A DNA stretch of 62,788 nucleotides from Caryophanales bacterium (GCA_947459205.1 CANHCR010000010.1:1-62788); one strand, 5' to 3'; positions 9,086-18,639 are shown, numbered from the stretch's first letter. Numbers and translations are program-made. Notes: generated by a model not told the origin, from the sequence alone.

Positions 9086-9864
9086 AAGTTATCGCCGCCC
9101 AACAGCATGTGTTCAAGCAATCGTTTGCGCTCTACGAAAGCAGGTTCATAAATCAGTTCGAAACTTCGTGGCCGCGCAAACGTAACCTCAAGCGCCTGCA
9201 CTGTTTCTCCAGGTTCGCTTGGCAAAACCAAAACAGTATCCGCGAGCAACAACGCCTCATCGATATCGTGAGTGACCATGAGCACCGTTCGCCGATCGCG
9301 TTGCCACACATCAAGCAACCAGCGCTGCATCTGTTTACGTGTCAAACTGTCTAGCGCAGAAAACGGCTCGTCCAGTAGCAATAACGGCACATTTTTAAGC
9401 ATCGTTCGCGCAAACATCACGCGTTGCTTCATCCCGCCAGACAATTGATCCGGATAGGCGTCTGCGCAATCACGCAAACCAAACGAATCGAGTAGAGCCA
9501 TCGCGCGCTCCTGCATCTCCTCCGCGCTTTGCTTTCCCTGCAACTCTAACGTAAGCATGACGTTATCGAGCACTGTACGCCATGGAAGCAGCGTATCACT
9601 TTGCGGCATATACACACTCTGCATTAATCTTTGCGAACAATCGGCAGCACTCCCGTTCAGAAGAAAGGTGCCTTCCTTTGCGTTGAGCAAACCCGCACAC
9701 AATTTGAGCAGTGTGCTTTTACCCGCGCCGCTGGGACCGACCAATACATGAAAATGACGCTCTTTCAAGGCAAATGTTACCTGATCCAAAACGGATCTCT
9801 TCCCAGGGAATCCGAAGCAGATGTTATCTGCTACGAACACATTTGCATCCCCTTCGCCGCTCAT
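9082..9864 (-). CDS. thiZ: Thiamine-precursor ABC transporter, ATPase
   Basis: ATP-binding subunit of 260 residues that powers the ThiXY importer. It shows Walker A GPSGAGKST, Q-loop region YMPQSD, signature LSGGMKQR, Walker B LLLLDEPFSALD and the switch His in LMVTHDIDEA. This is the nitrate/sulfonate/taurine/thiamine-type importer ATPase subfamily. The start overlaps the tenA stop by 4 bp and the end overlaps thiX by 4 bp. Confidence 0.9.
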   Translation of the reverse strand: MSGEGDANVFVADNICFGFPGKRSVLDQVTFALKERHFHVLVGPSGAGKSTLLKLCAGLLNAKEGTFLLNGSAADCSQRLMQSVYMPQSDTLLPWRTVLDNVMLTLELQGKQSAEEMQERAMALLDSFGLRDCADAYPDQLSGGMKQRVMFARTMLKNVPLLLLDEPFSALDSLTRKQMQRWLLDVWQRDRRTVLMVTHDIDEALLLADTVLVLPSEPGETVQALEVTFARPRSFELIYEPAFVERKRLLEHMLLGGDNL

Positions 9865-10559
9865 TGATCAACGCCCCACATCGTGCCTTGCCAAGCCATC
9901 TCCCAAAATTGCCATTCAAACTTGGATGACCGCACGAACAACGTCTCCAATTCCTTCAATTCGGACTCAGATAGACCGCTGCACACACGGTTCAGTTCGT
10001 CAATCAGCATCAACGCCAATTGTCCGAATTCATCACACGAATAAAGTAAAATCCATTCGCGATAGTGCGGATGAGCGAGCGATTGCGCCTGTGACGCCAA
10101 CGACTTGCCCATTTCCCAATAACTCCATGTGCACGGCAACAATACGGCTAACACATGAGCGAGCGAACCTTTGAAAGCGCTTTGTAACATGAATCCGCTA
10201 TACGCAAGCGTAACCGATGACGGTTCCGTCTGTTCCATCTGTTCGCGCGTAATTCCGATTTTTTCACCATACTTCCGGTGGTGTTCCATTTCTTCGTGCA
10301 GCGTCGCGTGCATCAGTGCAGCGAATTTCTCCATCGTCACCAAATCGGGCGCTTTCACAGCCGCCAAGCCATACAAACGTGCATACTCGATCAAAAACAA
10401 ATAGTCTTGACATATGTAAAACTTAAACTTTTCTTCATCTAGCGTGCCATCCGCCATGCCGCGCAAAAATGGATGCTCGTGACTTTGGTGCCAAATGGAG
10501 GACGCCTTCGCAAAAAAGCGACCAGCAATCGTATGCTCATCTACCACAACCGTTAACAT
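9861..10559 (-). CDS. tenA: Aminopyrimidine aminohydrolase / thiaminase II TenA
   Basis: Cytoplasmic salvage enzyme that hydrolyses aminomethylpyrimidine breakdown products of thiamine to HMP (4-amino-5-hydroxymethyl-2-methylpyrimidine). The 232-residue all-helical protein has the active-site cysteine in LLPCTWSYWEMG (about residue 138), the FKFYICQDYLFLIEYAR helix and EWILLYSCDEFG. AAGGAG lies 8 nt before the ATG. It is the first gene after the TPP riboswitch and is coupled to thiZYX, so the operon imports a degraded pyrimidine and converts it. Confidence 0.94.
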   Translation of the reverse strand: MLTVVVDEHTIAGRFFAKASSIWHQSHEHPFLRGMADGTLDEEKFKFYICQDYLFLIEYARLYGLAAVKAPDLVTMEKFAALMHATLHEEMEHHRKYGEKIGITREQMEQTEPSSVTLAYSGFMLQSAFKGSLAHVLAVLLPCTWSYWEMGKSLASQAQSLAHPHYREWILLYSCDEFGQLALMLIDELNRVCSGLSESELKELETLFVRSSKFEWQFWEMAWQGTMWGVDQ

Positions 10560-10593
10560 TTCATCGACTCCTTAAATTGAATGTCGGCTCATC

Positions 10594-10628
10594 GCAAACA
10601 AAAAGCCGCACCCTGATCGGAAGCGGCT
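10594..10628 (-). terminator. Riboswitch-controlled terminator before tenA
   Basis: The minus strand carries the stem AGCCGC / GCGGCT around a 13-nt loop followed by TTTTTGTTT, between the TPP aptamer and tenA. This is the expected expression platform: TPP-bound aptamer permits termination. Confidence 0.75.
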
Positions 10629-10649
10629 ATACTCAAGACACGAAGGTCG

Positions 10650-10740
10650 ACCACTTCCCTACGCCGGGATGAGCCGGATCAGGTTCAAAGGGTTAAAAGT
10701 GCATGACTTTCTCTCAGCCCATTCGGGCACCCCCAGTGAC
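10650..10740 (-). promoter_or_regulatory. TPP riboswitch (THI box)
   Basis: The minus strand has the conserved thi-box blocks in order: CACTGGGGGTGCCC, GGGCTGAGAG, ACCCTTTGAACCTGATC and the closing CGGCGTAGGGAAGTGG. These are the hallmark elements of the thiamine pyrophosphate aptamer. It is followed by a terminator hairpin and the tenA-thiZXY operon, which it should repress when TPP is abundant. Confidence 0.97.
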
Positions 10741-10744
10741 TAAC

Positions 10745-10773
10745 ATTATATCAAAGGCGTAAACAGTTTACAA
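10745..10773 (-). promoter_or_regulatory. Promoter of the thi operon with an operator-like palindrome
   Basis: On the minus strand TTGTAA (10768-10773), an exact 17-nt spacer and a consensus TATAAT (10745-10750) lie just upstream of the TPP riboswitch. The spacer and the edge of the -35 hold a perfect palindrome GTAAAC-A-GTTTAC (10759-10771), a possible repressor site. No regulator is encoded next to it. Confidence 0.65.
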
Positions 10774-10789
10774 AAAGACATAACATTGA

Positions 10790-13198
10790 TTACGGATTCG
10801 TTTGATCAGTGGTATCTCCTTCAGATGAATCAGTCTGAACATCTGGATCAACCGTCTCATCTGGCAAAGGTTCAGGTAACTCGTCAAGTGGTAACGGTTC
10901 CTCCCCCTCTTCGCCAGGTAGCGGATCATACTCAGAAGGCGTGGTCAGCATAAACGTGTTGGACTGGTTGCCGGTAATTCCCGTTTCAGGACGAATGACT
11001 TCCACATAATATTCATAACTCGCAGAAGGTTGAACTTCCATATCGACAAAGGAAGTATCGGACGTCTCATGCACAATCGAAAAGTCGCTAGAAGCTTCAT
11101 CTTTGCGATATACGCGATAACTCAACCCTTCCTCATTGCTCGACCACTCAAGTCGCACGAAACGCTCTGGTGTCATTTCACCGTTCAGTGTAACGACCGC
11201 CTCCGGTTTTTTATACTTTTCTAACTCGTACCCGCCTGCACCCGGCGCAAAAGGTCGCACTTCCTTGTCACGCATCACGCGAGTCATCACATTTTTGAAA
11301 ATTTTAGCTGTTAAACTGCTGCCTTCTCGCAAGTAATGATTTTTGTCTGTTTTGTCAAAACCAAGCCAAACAGCAGCCGTATATTCATTCGTATAGCCGA
11401 CAAACCAAGCATCGCGATTGCCGCCCGAGACACCTTTTAAATTGGACTGCGTCGTTCCAGTTTTACCTGCAACCGGCCACTTCATCTTCGCCGCTTTACC
11501 CGTTCCGCCATCGACAACGCCTTGCAACAACTGTGTCAAAATATAGGCGGTCTCACCGCTCATTACACGTTTTGTCTTTAACGTTCGCTTTTGATCGGAC
11601 AAGTCTGGATTCACATCATTACCGTTCGCATCGACGATCCGCTTCACCGAATGTGTTTCTACTAATTCGCCATAATTGGCAAATGTGCCATACGCCCTCG
11701 CCATTTCAAGCGGCGTCACACCGTACGTCAATCCACCGAGCGCTATACTTAAATTTTTATCATCTGGCGATAACTCGATGTCCAAATTTTTGGCCATCTC
11801 AAACCCTTTTTTGACACCGTATTCGTCTAACAAAGCGACTGCAGGAATATTAATCGACATCCGCATCGCTTCGAACATATTGACCGATCCGCGATATTTG
11901 TTGTCATAGTTTTTAGGAGAATATGTGTTGTTGCCGAACGACATCGGTTTATCGACAATTGGCGTATACGGGTTTCTTCCTGCTTCAAGCGCAGGAGCGA
12001 AACTGACAATGGGTTTAAAAGAGGAACCTGGCTGACGACGAACAAGTGCACGGTTTAGTCCCTTGTTCACATAATCACGACCGCCAATCATTGCTGCAAG
12101 ACCACCTGTCTTGTGATCAATGATGACCATCGCACTTTGCGCCATTTGCTTCGGCCCATTCTTAGGGAACTGGCTTGCATCAGCATACACATCTTCAATC
12201 GCACGCTGAGCGCGGCGGTCCATCGCCGTAAAAATTTTATAGCCGCTTCGCAACAATTCCTGTTCGCTGATGCCATACACCTGCTCAACCTCATCGATCA
12301 CATAATCGATGTACGTTAAATATGCGGTCTTTCGTTTGGCCGTACTTGTCTTGACGTTATATTCGACGGCAGCGGCGACCGTACGTTGGTCCTCGGTAAT
12401 AAACCCTTGATCGAACATCAGTTTCAACACGACCGCACGTCGCATTTTTGATTTCTCTGCATCATTGAGCGGTGAGTATTGGGTCGGCGCTTTCGGAATC
12501 GCTGCCAAAGTCGCCATTTCCCAAATCTCCAATTGATTTAAATCTGATTTGTCGAAAAATAACTCGGACGCCGTTTTTACGCCGTACGCCCCATTCCCAA
12601 AATAAATATTGTTCAAGTACATTTCAATGATTTGATCTTTTGAATAGTTGTTCTCAAGTGCAAGCGCCAGCGACAATTCGCGCAGTTTTCGAAAGAGTGT
12701 TTTATCGGAATTGAGGAACATGTTTTTCGCGAGTTGCTGCGTAATCGTACTGCCGCCCTCTTTTGCTTGACGCTGTACCAAATCACGATAAAGAGCACGC
12801 ATCACGGCGCGCACATCAAATCCAGTGTGCTCAAAAAACCGTTTATCCTCAACGGCAATAAACGCTTTGATCAAATCTTTCGGAAGATCCTCATACTTGA
12901 CCAACTCACGATTTTGACGATACACACTTGTAACTTCTTTTCCTTCGCTGTCATAAATGATGGTAGCCTGATCCATCGTCAATTTCCCGATATTTTCCTT
13001 GAGCAGTTTTTCGCCTGCCAAGATAATGATCAAATACACAGCGATCGCCGCGAAAACCCCCAGCACGAGCGCAACAGAAAGACCGATCAACCATTTCGTC
13101 TTGCGTTTCATGCGTTTCCTTCTCTTTGTAACTTTTTTCACTGCCGATGATGGCGCGCCATTCGATTTGCCGGGAGATTGCTGTCCGTCTCTGTTCAC
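10790..13198 (-). CDS. Class A penicillin-binding protein (PBP1A-type, PonA)
   Basis: Bifunctional peptidoglycan synthase of 802 residues. A basic cytoplasmic tail and a membrane helix (about residues 35-60) come first. The GT51 glycosyltransferase follows (EDKRFFEHTGFD with catalytic Glu; GGSTITQQLAKN). The transpeptidase has SxxK in GSSFKP, SIN and KTGTT. A C-terminal fibronectin type III-like domain (about residues 670-755) and a Pro/Glu/Asp-rich tail finish it. This matches PonA-type PBPs of Bacilli, which build the side wall and septum. It lies downstream of hfq, separated by a weak terminator, and directly upstream of the thi promoter. Confidence 0.93.
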   Translation of the reverse strand: MNRDGQQSPGKSNGAPSSAVKKVTKRRKRMKRKTKWLIGLSVALVLGVFAAIAVYLIIILAGEKLLKENIGKLTMDQATIIYDSEGKEVTSVYRQNRELVKYEDLPKDLIKAFIAVEDKRFFEHTGFDVRAVMRALYRDLVQRQAKEGGSTITQQLAKNMFLNSDKTLFRKLRELSLALALENNYSKDQIIEMYLNNIYFGNGAYGVKTASELFFDKSDLNQLEIWEMATLAAIPKAPTQYSPLNDAEKSKMRRAVVLKLMFDQGFITEDQRTVAAAVEYNVKTSTAKRKTAYLTYIDYVIDEVEQVYGISEQELLRSGYKIFTAMDRRAQRAIEDVYADASQFPKNGPKQMAQSAMVIIDHKTGGLAAMIGGRDYVNKGLNRALVRRQPGSSFKPIVSFAPALEAGRNPYTPIVDKPMSFGNNTYSPKNYDNKYRGSVNMFEAMRMSINIPAVALLDEYGVKKGFEMAKNLDIELSPDDKNLSIALGGLTYGVTPLEMARAYGTFANYGELVETHSVKRIVDANGNDVNPDLSDQKRTLKTKRVMSGETAYILTQLLQGVVDGGTGKAAKMKWPVAGKTGTTQSNLKGVSGGNRDAWFVGYTNEYTAAVWLGFDKTDKNHYLREGSSLTAKIFKNVMTRVMRDKEVRPFAPGAGGYELEKYKKPEAVVTLNGEMTPERFVRLEWSSNEEGLSYRVYRKDEASSDFSIVHETSDTSFVDMEVQPSASYEYYVEVIRPETGITGNQSNTFMLTTPSEYDPLPGEEGEEPLPLDELPEPLPDETVDPDVQTDSSEGDTTDQTNP

Positions 13199-13230
13199 TT
13201 TGTTCCTCCTCCGCTATCGTACAGATACAC

Positions 13231-13255
13231 AAAAGAACAACCTTTTGCAAGGTTG
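13231..13255 (-). terminator. Possible intrinsic terminator after hfq
   Basis: A minus-strand hairpin CAACCTT-GCAA-AAGGTTG is followed by TTCTTTTG. It is modest in strength and lies between hfq and the PBP gene, so it may only attenuate. Confidence 0.45.
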
Positions 13256-13278
13256 CTCCGATTCTTTGTGTTCGTCAA

Positions 13279-13521
13279 TTATTCGCTTGCCGCTGCTTCC
13301 GTCGCCATGAGCGAAACCGGTTTTGCCGGTGTAAACGTGGAAATCGCATGTTTGTAAACCATTTGTTGCTTGCCTTCACTGTCTAACACGATGGTAAAAT
13401 TGTCGAACGCTTTGATGTAGCCCCGCAGTTGGAAACCGTTCGTGAGATAGACGGTGACTGGGATGTTTTCCTTGCGAATCTGGTTAAGAAATGTGTCTTG
13501 AATGTTGATGTTTTTGCTCAT
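13279..13521 (-). CDS. hfq: RNA chaperone Hfq
   Basis: Sm-like RNA-binding protein of 80 residues that forms a hexamer and binds small RNAs and U- or A-rich RNA. The Sm1 region ([34 protein letters not shown]) and the Sm2 signature YKHAIST are intact. A 15-residue tail rich in Ala follows. It sits downstream of miaA, the classic miaA-hfq order. In Bacilli its role is usually milder than in enterobacteria. Confidence 0.97.
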   Translation of the reverse strand: MSKNINIQDTFLNQIRKENIPVTVYLTNGFQLRGYIKAFDNFTIVLDSEGKQQMVYKHAISTFTPAKPVSLMATEAAASE

Positions 13522-13560
13522 GATTGAACCCTCCGAGGTTAAGTAGTATGACTGGTCTGC

Positions 13561-14505
13561 TCATGTTGAGTTGAACGTTTTATATATTATATCATTTATT
13601 TTTTGAAAATGCTCATTTATTTGTATATCCGTTTGAAAATCAATCCAATGAATATCTTGCATGTGCCGAAACCAAGACATCTGACGTTTGGCAAAGCGCC
13701 GCGTGTTGCGCTTGATCAGTTCGACTGCCTCATCGTAAGTCAGCTGATTTTGCAAAAAAAGTACGATTTCTTTATAACCTAGTGCTTGCATCGACACTTG
13801 CTCTGGCTTGCAACCGGCACGAAGCAGCTGCTCGACTTCCGCAACAAGCCCCGCCTCCATCATTTCATCGACGCGCTGATTGATACGCTCGTACAATTCC
13901 GTCCGCTCCCGGCGCAAACCGATTAGGCACAATTGATACGCAGGTTGCTTTGTTTGGTTCGCCAACTGCTCGCTCATCGTCTGTCCGCTCAGATGATGGA
14001 TTTCCAGTGCGCGAATGATCCGTCGTGCATCATTGGGATGAAGCCTGGCTGCACTTTCGGCATCGACAGCCTCTAATTTTCGATGAAGCGCCTCATTGCC
14101 GTGCTGTTCGGCATACTGTTCCATTTCCGTTCGAAAAGCAGCATCAGACGACGTTTCAGTAAACGAGTAACCGTAGCAGAGCGACTCGATGTATAGGCCA
14201 GTACCGCCTACTACAAACGGCAGCCGTCCACGACGCTCAATCTCGCCAATACAAACTTGAGTCTGCTGCTGAAACTCCGAAGCAGAGAACGGTTGCTGTG
14301 CATCGACGACATCAATCATATGATGCGTGATGCCTTGACGTTGCGCGAATGGTAACTTTGCTGTGCCGACATCCATGCCGCGGTACACCTGCATCGAATC
14401 GCCAGAAATAATTTCACAATGATGCTCTTTTGCAAGACGCAAACTCAACTCTGTCTTGCCGACCGCTGTCGGACCGAGCAGAACAAGCAATTTTTGCAAA
14501 CTCAA
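13561..14505 (-). CDS. miaA: tRNA dimethylallyltransferase MiaA
   Basis: Transfers a dimethylallyl group to A37 of tRNAs reading UNN codons. The protein is 314 residues, with P-loop GPTAVGKTELS, the DSMQVYRGMDVGTAK substrate region and the insertion domain ending LVAEVEQLL...QALGYKE. The start is TTG at 14505 and overlaps the stop of the upstream methyltransferase gene, so it is translationally coupled. Part of the mutS-mutL-miaA-hfq block typical of Bacilli. Confidence 0.96.
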   Translation of the reverse strand: MSLQKLLVLLGPTAVGKTELSLRLAKEHHCEIISGDSMQVYRGMDVGTAKLPFAQRQGITHHMIDVVDAQQPFSASEFQQQTQVCIGEIERRGRLPFVVGGTGLYIESLCYGYSFTETSSDAAFRTEMEQYAEQHGNEALHRKLEAVDAESAARLHPNDARRIIRALEIHHLSGQTMSEQLANQTKQPAYQLCLIGLRRERTELYERINQRVDEMMEAGLVAEVEQLLRAGCKPEQVSMQALGYKEIVLFLQNQLTYDEAVELIKRNTRRFAKRQMSWFRHMQDIHWIDFQTDIQINEHFQKINDIIYKTFNST

Positions 14506-15320
14506 AGCCGAATCACTCCGTAACTTATTTTCCCAGAAAATTTGCGCTCTAGTTGAAATCCGAGCCGTTCAAACTCGGGGGAATAGCGGGTTTCTTTTAA
14601 AATTACACGTTTTCGAGCCACGCGGACAGCCTGTTGCACCGCCTCCAAACGGAGCGCTTCCGCATTGACGGCGACGCGCAGTGGATCGATGACGTTCGCA
14701 TCTTGGAGCGGTTTTCTGAACATCGGATCAAAATAGACGACGTCAAATGATTGGTCCGCTTGCTGTCTGAGAAATGTCAGGTGATCGGTGCAGCAGACGC
14801 TCACCGAACGCATCGCAGTTTGTAGCGGCAACACTCTACTTTCGTACGATTGCAAACCTTGTGCGATGAGAAATGCCAAAGCCGGCGTGCTCTCTAGGGC
14901 GGTCACAGCACCGCTAGGCCCTGCACCATGAGCGAGCATAATCGCATCAGACGCCATCCCCGCGGTACAGTCCAACACTTGATCGCCGTCAACCAATTCG
15001 GCGACTTTTAGCAACACATCGTGCTCGCCGTTCATCAGCCGCTTGATGCGTACGTGTGCCATGCTAGGATGAAAGAAGACGGAATCAGCCGCCTCATCCG
15101 GATACCAATGCCATGCACCGTTCGCCAGCACAAGCACCTGCATGGGATTCGAGCGATCAACTGGTCGTCCAGTCGCACGAAGTTGCTCAGCAAGTCGCTC
15201 GCGAAGCTGCGCCAGCGACAACGTTCGTCGTTCCATATAGGTCCACCCTAAATGAGCGGCCGCTTGCATGGCTTGCTCAAGCGCTGCGGGCGACGCCTTT
15301 TGTGAAGTGGTGACAATCAT
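14502..15320 (-). CDS. Class I SAM-dependent methyltransferase, RsmJ-like
   Basis: A 272-residue methyltransferase with motif I VLDCTAGMASDAIMLAHGAG (about residues 115-134) and the catalytic-type VVYFDPMF. The DPMF tetrad and overall pattern match the DUF548/RsmJ family, which in E. coli makes m2G1516 of 16S rRNA; the exact target here is inference. The ATG follows the mutL stop immediately and the end overlaps the miaA start. An alternative is another N2-guanine RNA methyltransferase. Confidence 0.8.
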   Translation of the reverse strand: MIVTTSQKASPAALEQAMQAAAHLGWTYMERRTLSLAQLRERLAEQLRATGRPVDRSNPMQVLVLANGAWHWYPDEAADSVFFHPSMAHVRIKRLMNGEHDVLLKVAELVDGDQVLDCTAGMASDAIMLAHGAGPSGAVTALESTPALAFLIAQGLQSYESRVLPLQTAMRSVSVCCTDHLTFLRQQADQSFDVVYFDPMFRKPLQDANVIDPLRVAVNAEALRLEAVQQAVRVARKRVILKETRYSPEFERLGFQLERKFSGKISYGVIRL

Positions 15321-17138
15321 CTACATCACTCTTTTGAACATTTTTTCTAAATCGTAGGTCGAAAAGCTAATGACAATCGGCCTGCCATGTGGACAAGTAA
15401 ACGGTACTCGACAACGCCGCAAACGCTCGATCAGCGATTCCATTTCCTGAAACGAAAGCGCGCGGTTCGCTTTGATTGAAGCTTTACATGCCGTCATCAC
15501 GGCCGTTTTTTCGCGAAGTTTGCCAATATCGAGCGTTTGTTTCTCCGTCAGCAAAAAGTCGAGCATCTCTTCAAGCAGCGCTTGCTCCTCACCTTTCGGA
15601 AACCAAACAGGATAGGCGCGCACAATCAAACTGTTACCGCCAAACGGTTCCAAGACGACACCAATCGCTTCAAGCAAGCCGAGTTTGCCTAGCACCGCCT
15701 GCAAATCAGAGGCAGTCAGCGTGAGTGTAATCGGAATGAGCAACTCTTGCGCGAGATATTCAGGTGATGCCATTTTGTCATAAAAGTATTCGTAGTTCAA
15801 CCGCTCATGCGCCGCATGCTGATCAATCAAATACATACCCTGTTCGTTTTGCGCGACAATGTATGTACCGTGAATTTGTCCGACAGGAAACATCATCGGC
15901 AATTGCGGCGCAGCTACTTCATTTTGCGGCGGCAACGTCTGCTCGCGTGCAAACAACGGTAATTGTTGTTGGTTCGGCGGATGTGCTGTTCGCGTCGGAT
16001 AAAATGTCGCGCGACCGCCACTTGGCGATGGCATGGAGTGCGTTTTCTGCGGCCACGTTTGTGTTTGCGAAGAATTTTGTGTTGGCGGTTGAGACGTTAC
16101 AGGCGTTGTCGACTCAACCTCGGCACGAATGATTTGCGGCACCAAATTGCTTTCCAATAGTTTCGCGCGCACAGCTTCGACAATCAATTTCGTCAATTCC
16201 TGCTCTTTACTAAAACGCACTTCCAGTTTTGCCGGATGAACATTGACGTCGACCAACTTCGGATCCATTTGCAAATGGAGCACGGCCAAGGGAAAACGAT
16301 GGATCGGCAACAAGGTGTGATATGCCTCGATTAAGGCGTTCGTCAGCGCGTAATTTTTGATAAATCTGCCATTGACGATTGCTGTAATGCCGTGGCGGTT
16401 CGAGCGATTCCATTCCGATTTTGAGACGAATCCGCTCACCTTGTAATCAATCGACTCGGTAGCAAACGGCACCATCTGACGCGCCGCACTAGAGCCGTAA
16501 ATCGCAGCAATCGTCTGTAACAGGTCGCCGTTCCCTAGGGAATGAAGCAACTGCTGTCCGTTATGGCGCAGTTCAAAAGCGATTTGCGGGTATGCGAGCG
16601 CCATTCGATATACGTAATCGCTGATGTGTGAAAGTTCGGTCTGAATCGTCTTCATATATTTGAGTCTAGCAGGCGTGTTGAAGAACAGATCGCGCACTTG
16701 CATGTCGGTTCCACGAGGCGCACTGCATTCGGCAAACGCAAGCACTTGTCCGCCGTGAATCGTCAACTTGCGCGCCAATCCACTATCATCCGCCGACGTA
16801 ATGCAATCGACTTTGGCGACTGCAGCGATACTCGGCAACGCCTCACCGCGAAAGCCGAGTGAGCGAATTTGAAACAAATCATCGCCACTCACAATTTTGC
16901 TCGTCGCATGGCGCTGGAAGGCCAGATCGCAATCGTCCGCCGGCATGCCGCAGCCGTTATCCAAAACGCGGATATAGTTCAGGCCACCCTCTTCGATCGT
17001 TATCTCGATTTGCGTGCTGCCTGCATCGACTGCATTTTCGACCAACTCTTTAACGACCGATGCCGGTCGCTCAACGACTTCACCAGCCGCAATCTGATTG
17101 GCCACATGTTCATCCAAAACACGAATTTTTCTCATCAT
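15321..17138 (-). CDS. mutL: DNA mismatch repair protein MutL (endonuclease type)
   Basis: Mismatch-repair mediator of 605 residues. The N-terminal GHKL ATPase shows ELVENAVDAGS, DNGCGMP and the GFRGEALPSIA lid. A Pro/Gln/Thr-rich linker (about residues 340-410) separates it from the C-terminal endonuclease with IDQHAAHERLNYE, fitting DQHA(X)2E(X)4E, plus ACKASIKAN and CPHGRP. A beta-clamp-type motif QELLIPIT is present. So this MutL nicks DNA itself, as expected where MutH is absent. It is followed without gap by the RsmJ-like gene. Confidence 0.97.
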   Translation of the reverse strand: MMRKIRVLDEHVANQIAAGEVVERPASVVKELVENAVDAGSTQIEITIEEGGLNYIRVLDNGCGMPADDCDLAFQRHATSKIVSGDDLFQIRSLGFRGEALPSIAAVAKVDCITSADDSGLARKLTIHGGQVLAFAECSAPRGTDMQVRDLFFNTPARLKYMKTIQTELSHISDYVYRMALAYPQIAFELRHNGQQLLHSLGNGDLLQTIAAIYGSSAARQMVPFATESIDYKVSGFVSKSEWNRSNRHGITAIVNGRFIKNYALTNALIEAYHTLLPIHRFPLAVLHLQMDPKLVDVNVHPAKLEVRFSKEQELTKLIVEAVRAKLLESNLVPQIIRAEVESTTPVTSQPPTQNSSQTQTWPQKTHSMPSPSGGRATFYPTRTAHPPNQQQLPLFAREQTLPPQNEVAAPQLPMMFPVGQIHGTYIVAQNEQGMYLIDQHAAHERLNYEYFYDKMASPEYLAQELLIPITLTLTASDLQAVLGKLGLLEAIGVVLEPFGGNSLIVRAYPVWFPKGEEQALLEEMLDFLLTEKQTLDIGKLREKTAVMTACKASIKANRALSFQEMESLIERLRRCRVPFTCPHGRPIVISFSTYDLEKMFKRVM

Positions 17139-17160
17139 TTCTCACCATTTCAACATGGAA

Positions 17161-18633
17161 TCAGTAATTGCTTAATACGATTTGATTGGCGCTTTTGCCA
17201 TATTTCAGTTGCGGAACTCGCTTCACCAGCGACGCAAGATTAAGATAGTTCGTCCCTTCGCGGGTAATCAATCCGCTGGCACCGTCGAACGTCGCAACTC
17301 CTGCGGCATGGCGAATTTGCAACGTGCCTTTTTTCGGTGCTGACACCTGTGCATTGTTGAGCAACGCTGCAGCCAAGCGAGCCGGCGCATAAATATTGCC
17401 TTTTTCACGGATCAGCTTCACTCGCTCGAGGCTTGCGACACCGTTGATCAACATCACTTGTTGCTCATCGATAGCAATTTTCAGTTTTTTTACACCAGTA
17501 AGTTGCATCGCACGAATGAGTTGTGCGGGCGCAAAGTCCACCTGATGTTGCGGGACAATTCCGACCCCATCGACTGCCTTGCCAAGCGGCGTCACATATT
17601 TACGGACCGTCAGTTTTAACACATAATCATTGACGAGCGGGAACAACTGTTGCACGCTGCCTTTGCCATATGTTTTCGTGCCGGCGAGCGTCGCTTTTTT
17701 GTAGTCGCGCAGGGCTGCGGCGAACACTTCGGCCGCGCTTGCACTCTGTTCATTGACCAAGATTACGACCGGCACATCTACGAATAAATCTGGATTTTGG
17801 CTGTCGTTTTTTGTCGAAAATGGGGTCTGCCGACCGAAGCGGTCGACCTCTCTTAATAGAACGCGGTTCGGGATGAAATATTGCGCCAAATCGAGCGTCG
17901 CATCCAGGTAACCGCCACTGTTGTTGCGCAAATCGATGATGAGCGACTTCGGATTTTTCTGTTTCAATGCACGCCACTGTTTTTGAAATTCGCTCGGTGT
18001 GTCGCTATCGAAACCGGAGATTTCCATGTATGCGACACCATCTGCAAACGACCTCGAGACGACCGGATTGACCGTGATTTTCGCGCGCTTCATCGTCAAA
18101 TTGATGGTGCGATCATATCGCTTCAGTTTCAGTGACACTGTGCTTCCCTCTATGCCAGTAAGCAGTTTATAAAAATCATTTTCTTTCAAACCTTTGACCG
18201 AGACACCGTTGACCGCAACGATATAGTCGTTGACCGAGACACCGCTGCGAGCTGCCGGTGATCCCGGATAGACGCGGTATATGAAATAACCGTTTGCATC
18301 ATTTTCCAACTGGACGCCAATGCCGACATACTCATTTTCTAGCATCGCTTCATATTCGCGCCACTCTTGCGGCGTATAAAATTCGGTGTACGGATCGGCA
18401 AAATCAGCGATCATCGCCTGCACAGCGGCTTTCATCATCCGCTCTTGATCGGCCGCTTTGTAGTGCTCCTTAACGAGCGTGTCGAACACTTCATTCATCA
18501 GTTCTTTGCTCGTTGCTGCATCAGCACGCGAAGCGGTTGAAACGATTGTCGTAGCAATCAAACCGGTTGTCAAACAGAGCGCGATGCACACGCTTGTCCA
18601 TTTGCGAATCAGCACCCCATTCATCGACTTCAC
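17161..18633 (-). CDS. S41 family C-terminal processing protease with a copper-amine-oxidase-like C-terminal domain
   Basis: Secreted or membrane-tethered serine protease of 490 residues. A signal peptide/anchor (residues ~10-38), a PDZ domain (NEYVGIGVQLE..GSPAARSGV, ~95-170) and the S41 catalytic core follow, with nucleophile Ser in NEQSASAAEVF and the Lys in TYGKGSVQ. The last ~110 residues look like a copper-amine-oxidase N-terminal-like stalk domain, common in Bacilli surface proteins. It sits between mutS and mutL, interrupting the usual mutSL pair. Its substrate is unknown. Confidence 0.9.
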   Translation of the reverse strand: MKSMNGVLIRKWTSVCIALCLTTGLIATTIVSTASRADAATSKELMNEVFDTLVKEHYKAADQERMMKAAVQAMIADFADPYTEFYTPQEWREYEAMLENEYVGIGVQLENDANGYFIYRVYPGSPAARSGVSVNDYIVAVNGVSVKGLKENDFYKLLTGIEGSTVSLKLKRYDRTINLTMKRAKITVNPVVSRSFADGVAYMEISGFDSDTPSEFQKQWRALKQKNPKSLIIDLRNNSGGYLDATLDLAQYFIPNRVLLREVDRFGRQTPFSTKNDSQNPDLFVDVPVVILVNEQSASAAEVFAAALRDYKKATLAGTKTYGKGSVQQLFPLVNDYVLKLTVRKYVTPLGKAVDGVGIVPQHQVDFAPAQLIRAMQLTGVKKLKIAIDEQQVMLINGVASLERVKLIREKGNIYAPARLAAALLNNAQVSAPKKGTLQIRHAAGVATFDGASGLITREGTNYLNLASLVKRVPQLKYGKSANQIVLSNY

Positions 18634-18639
18634 GCCCCT

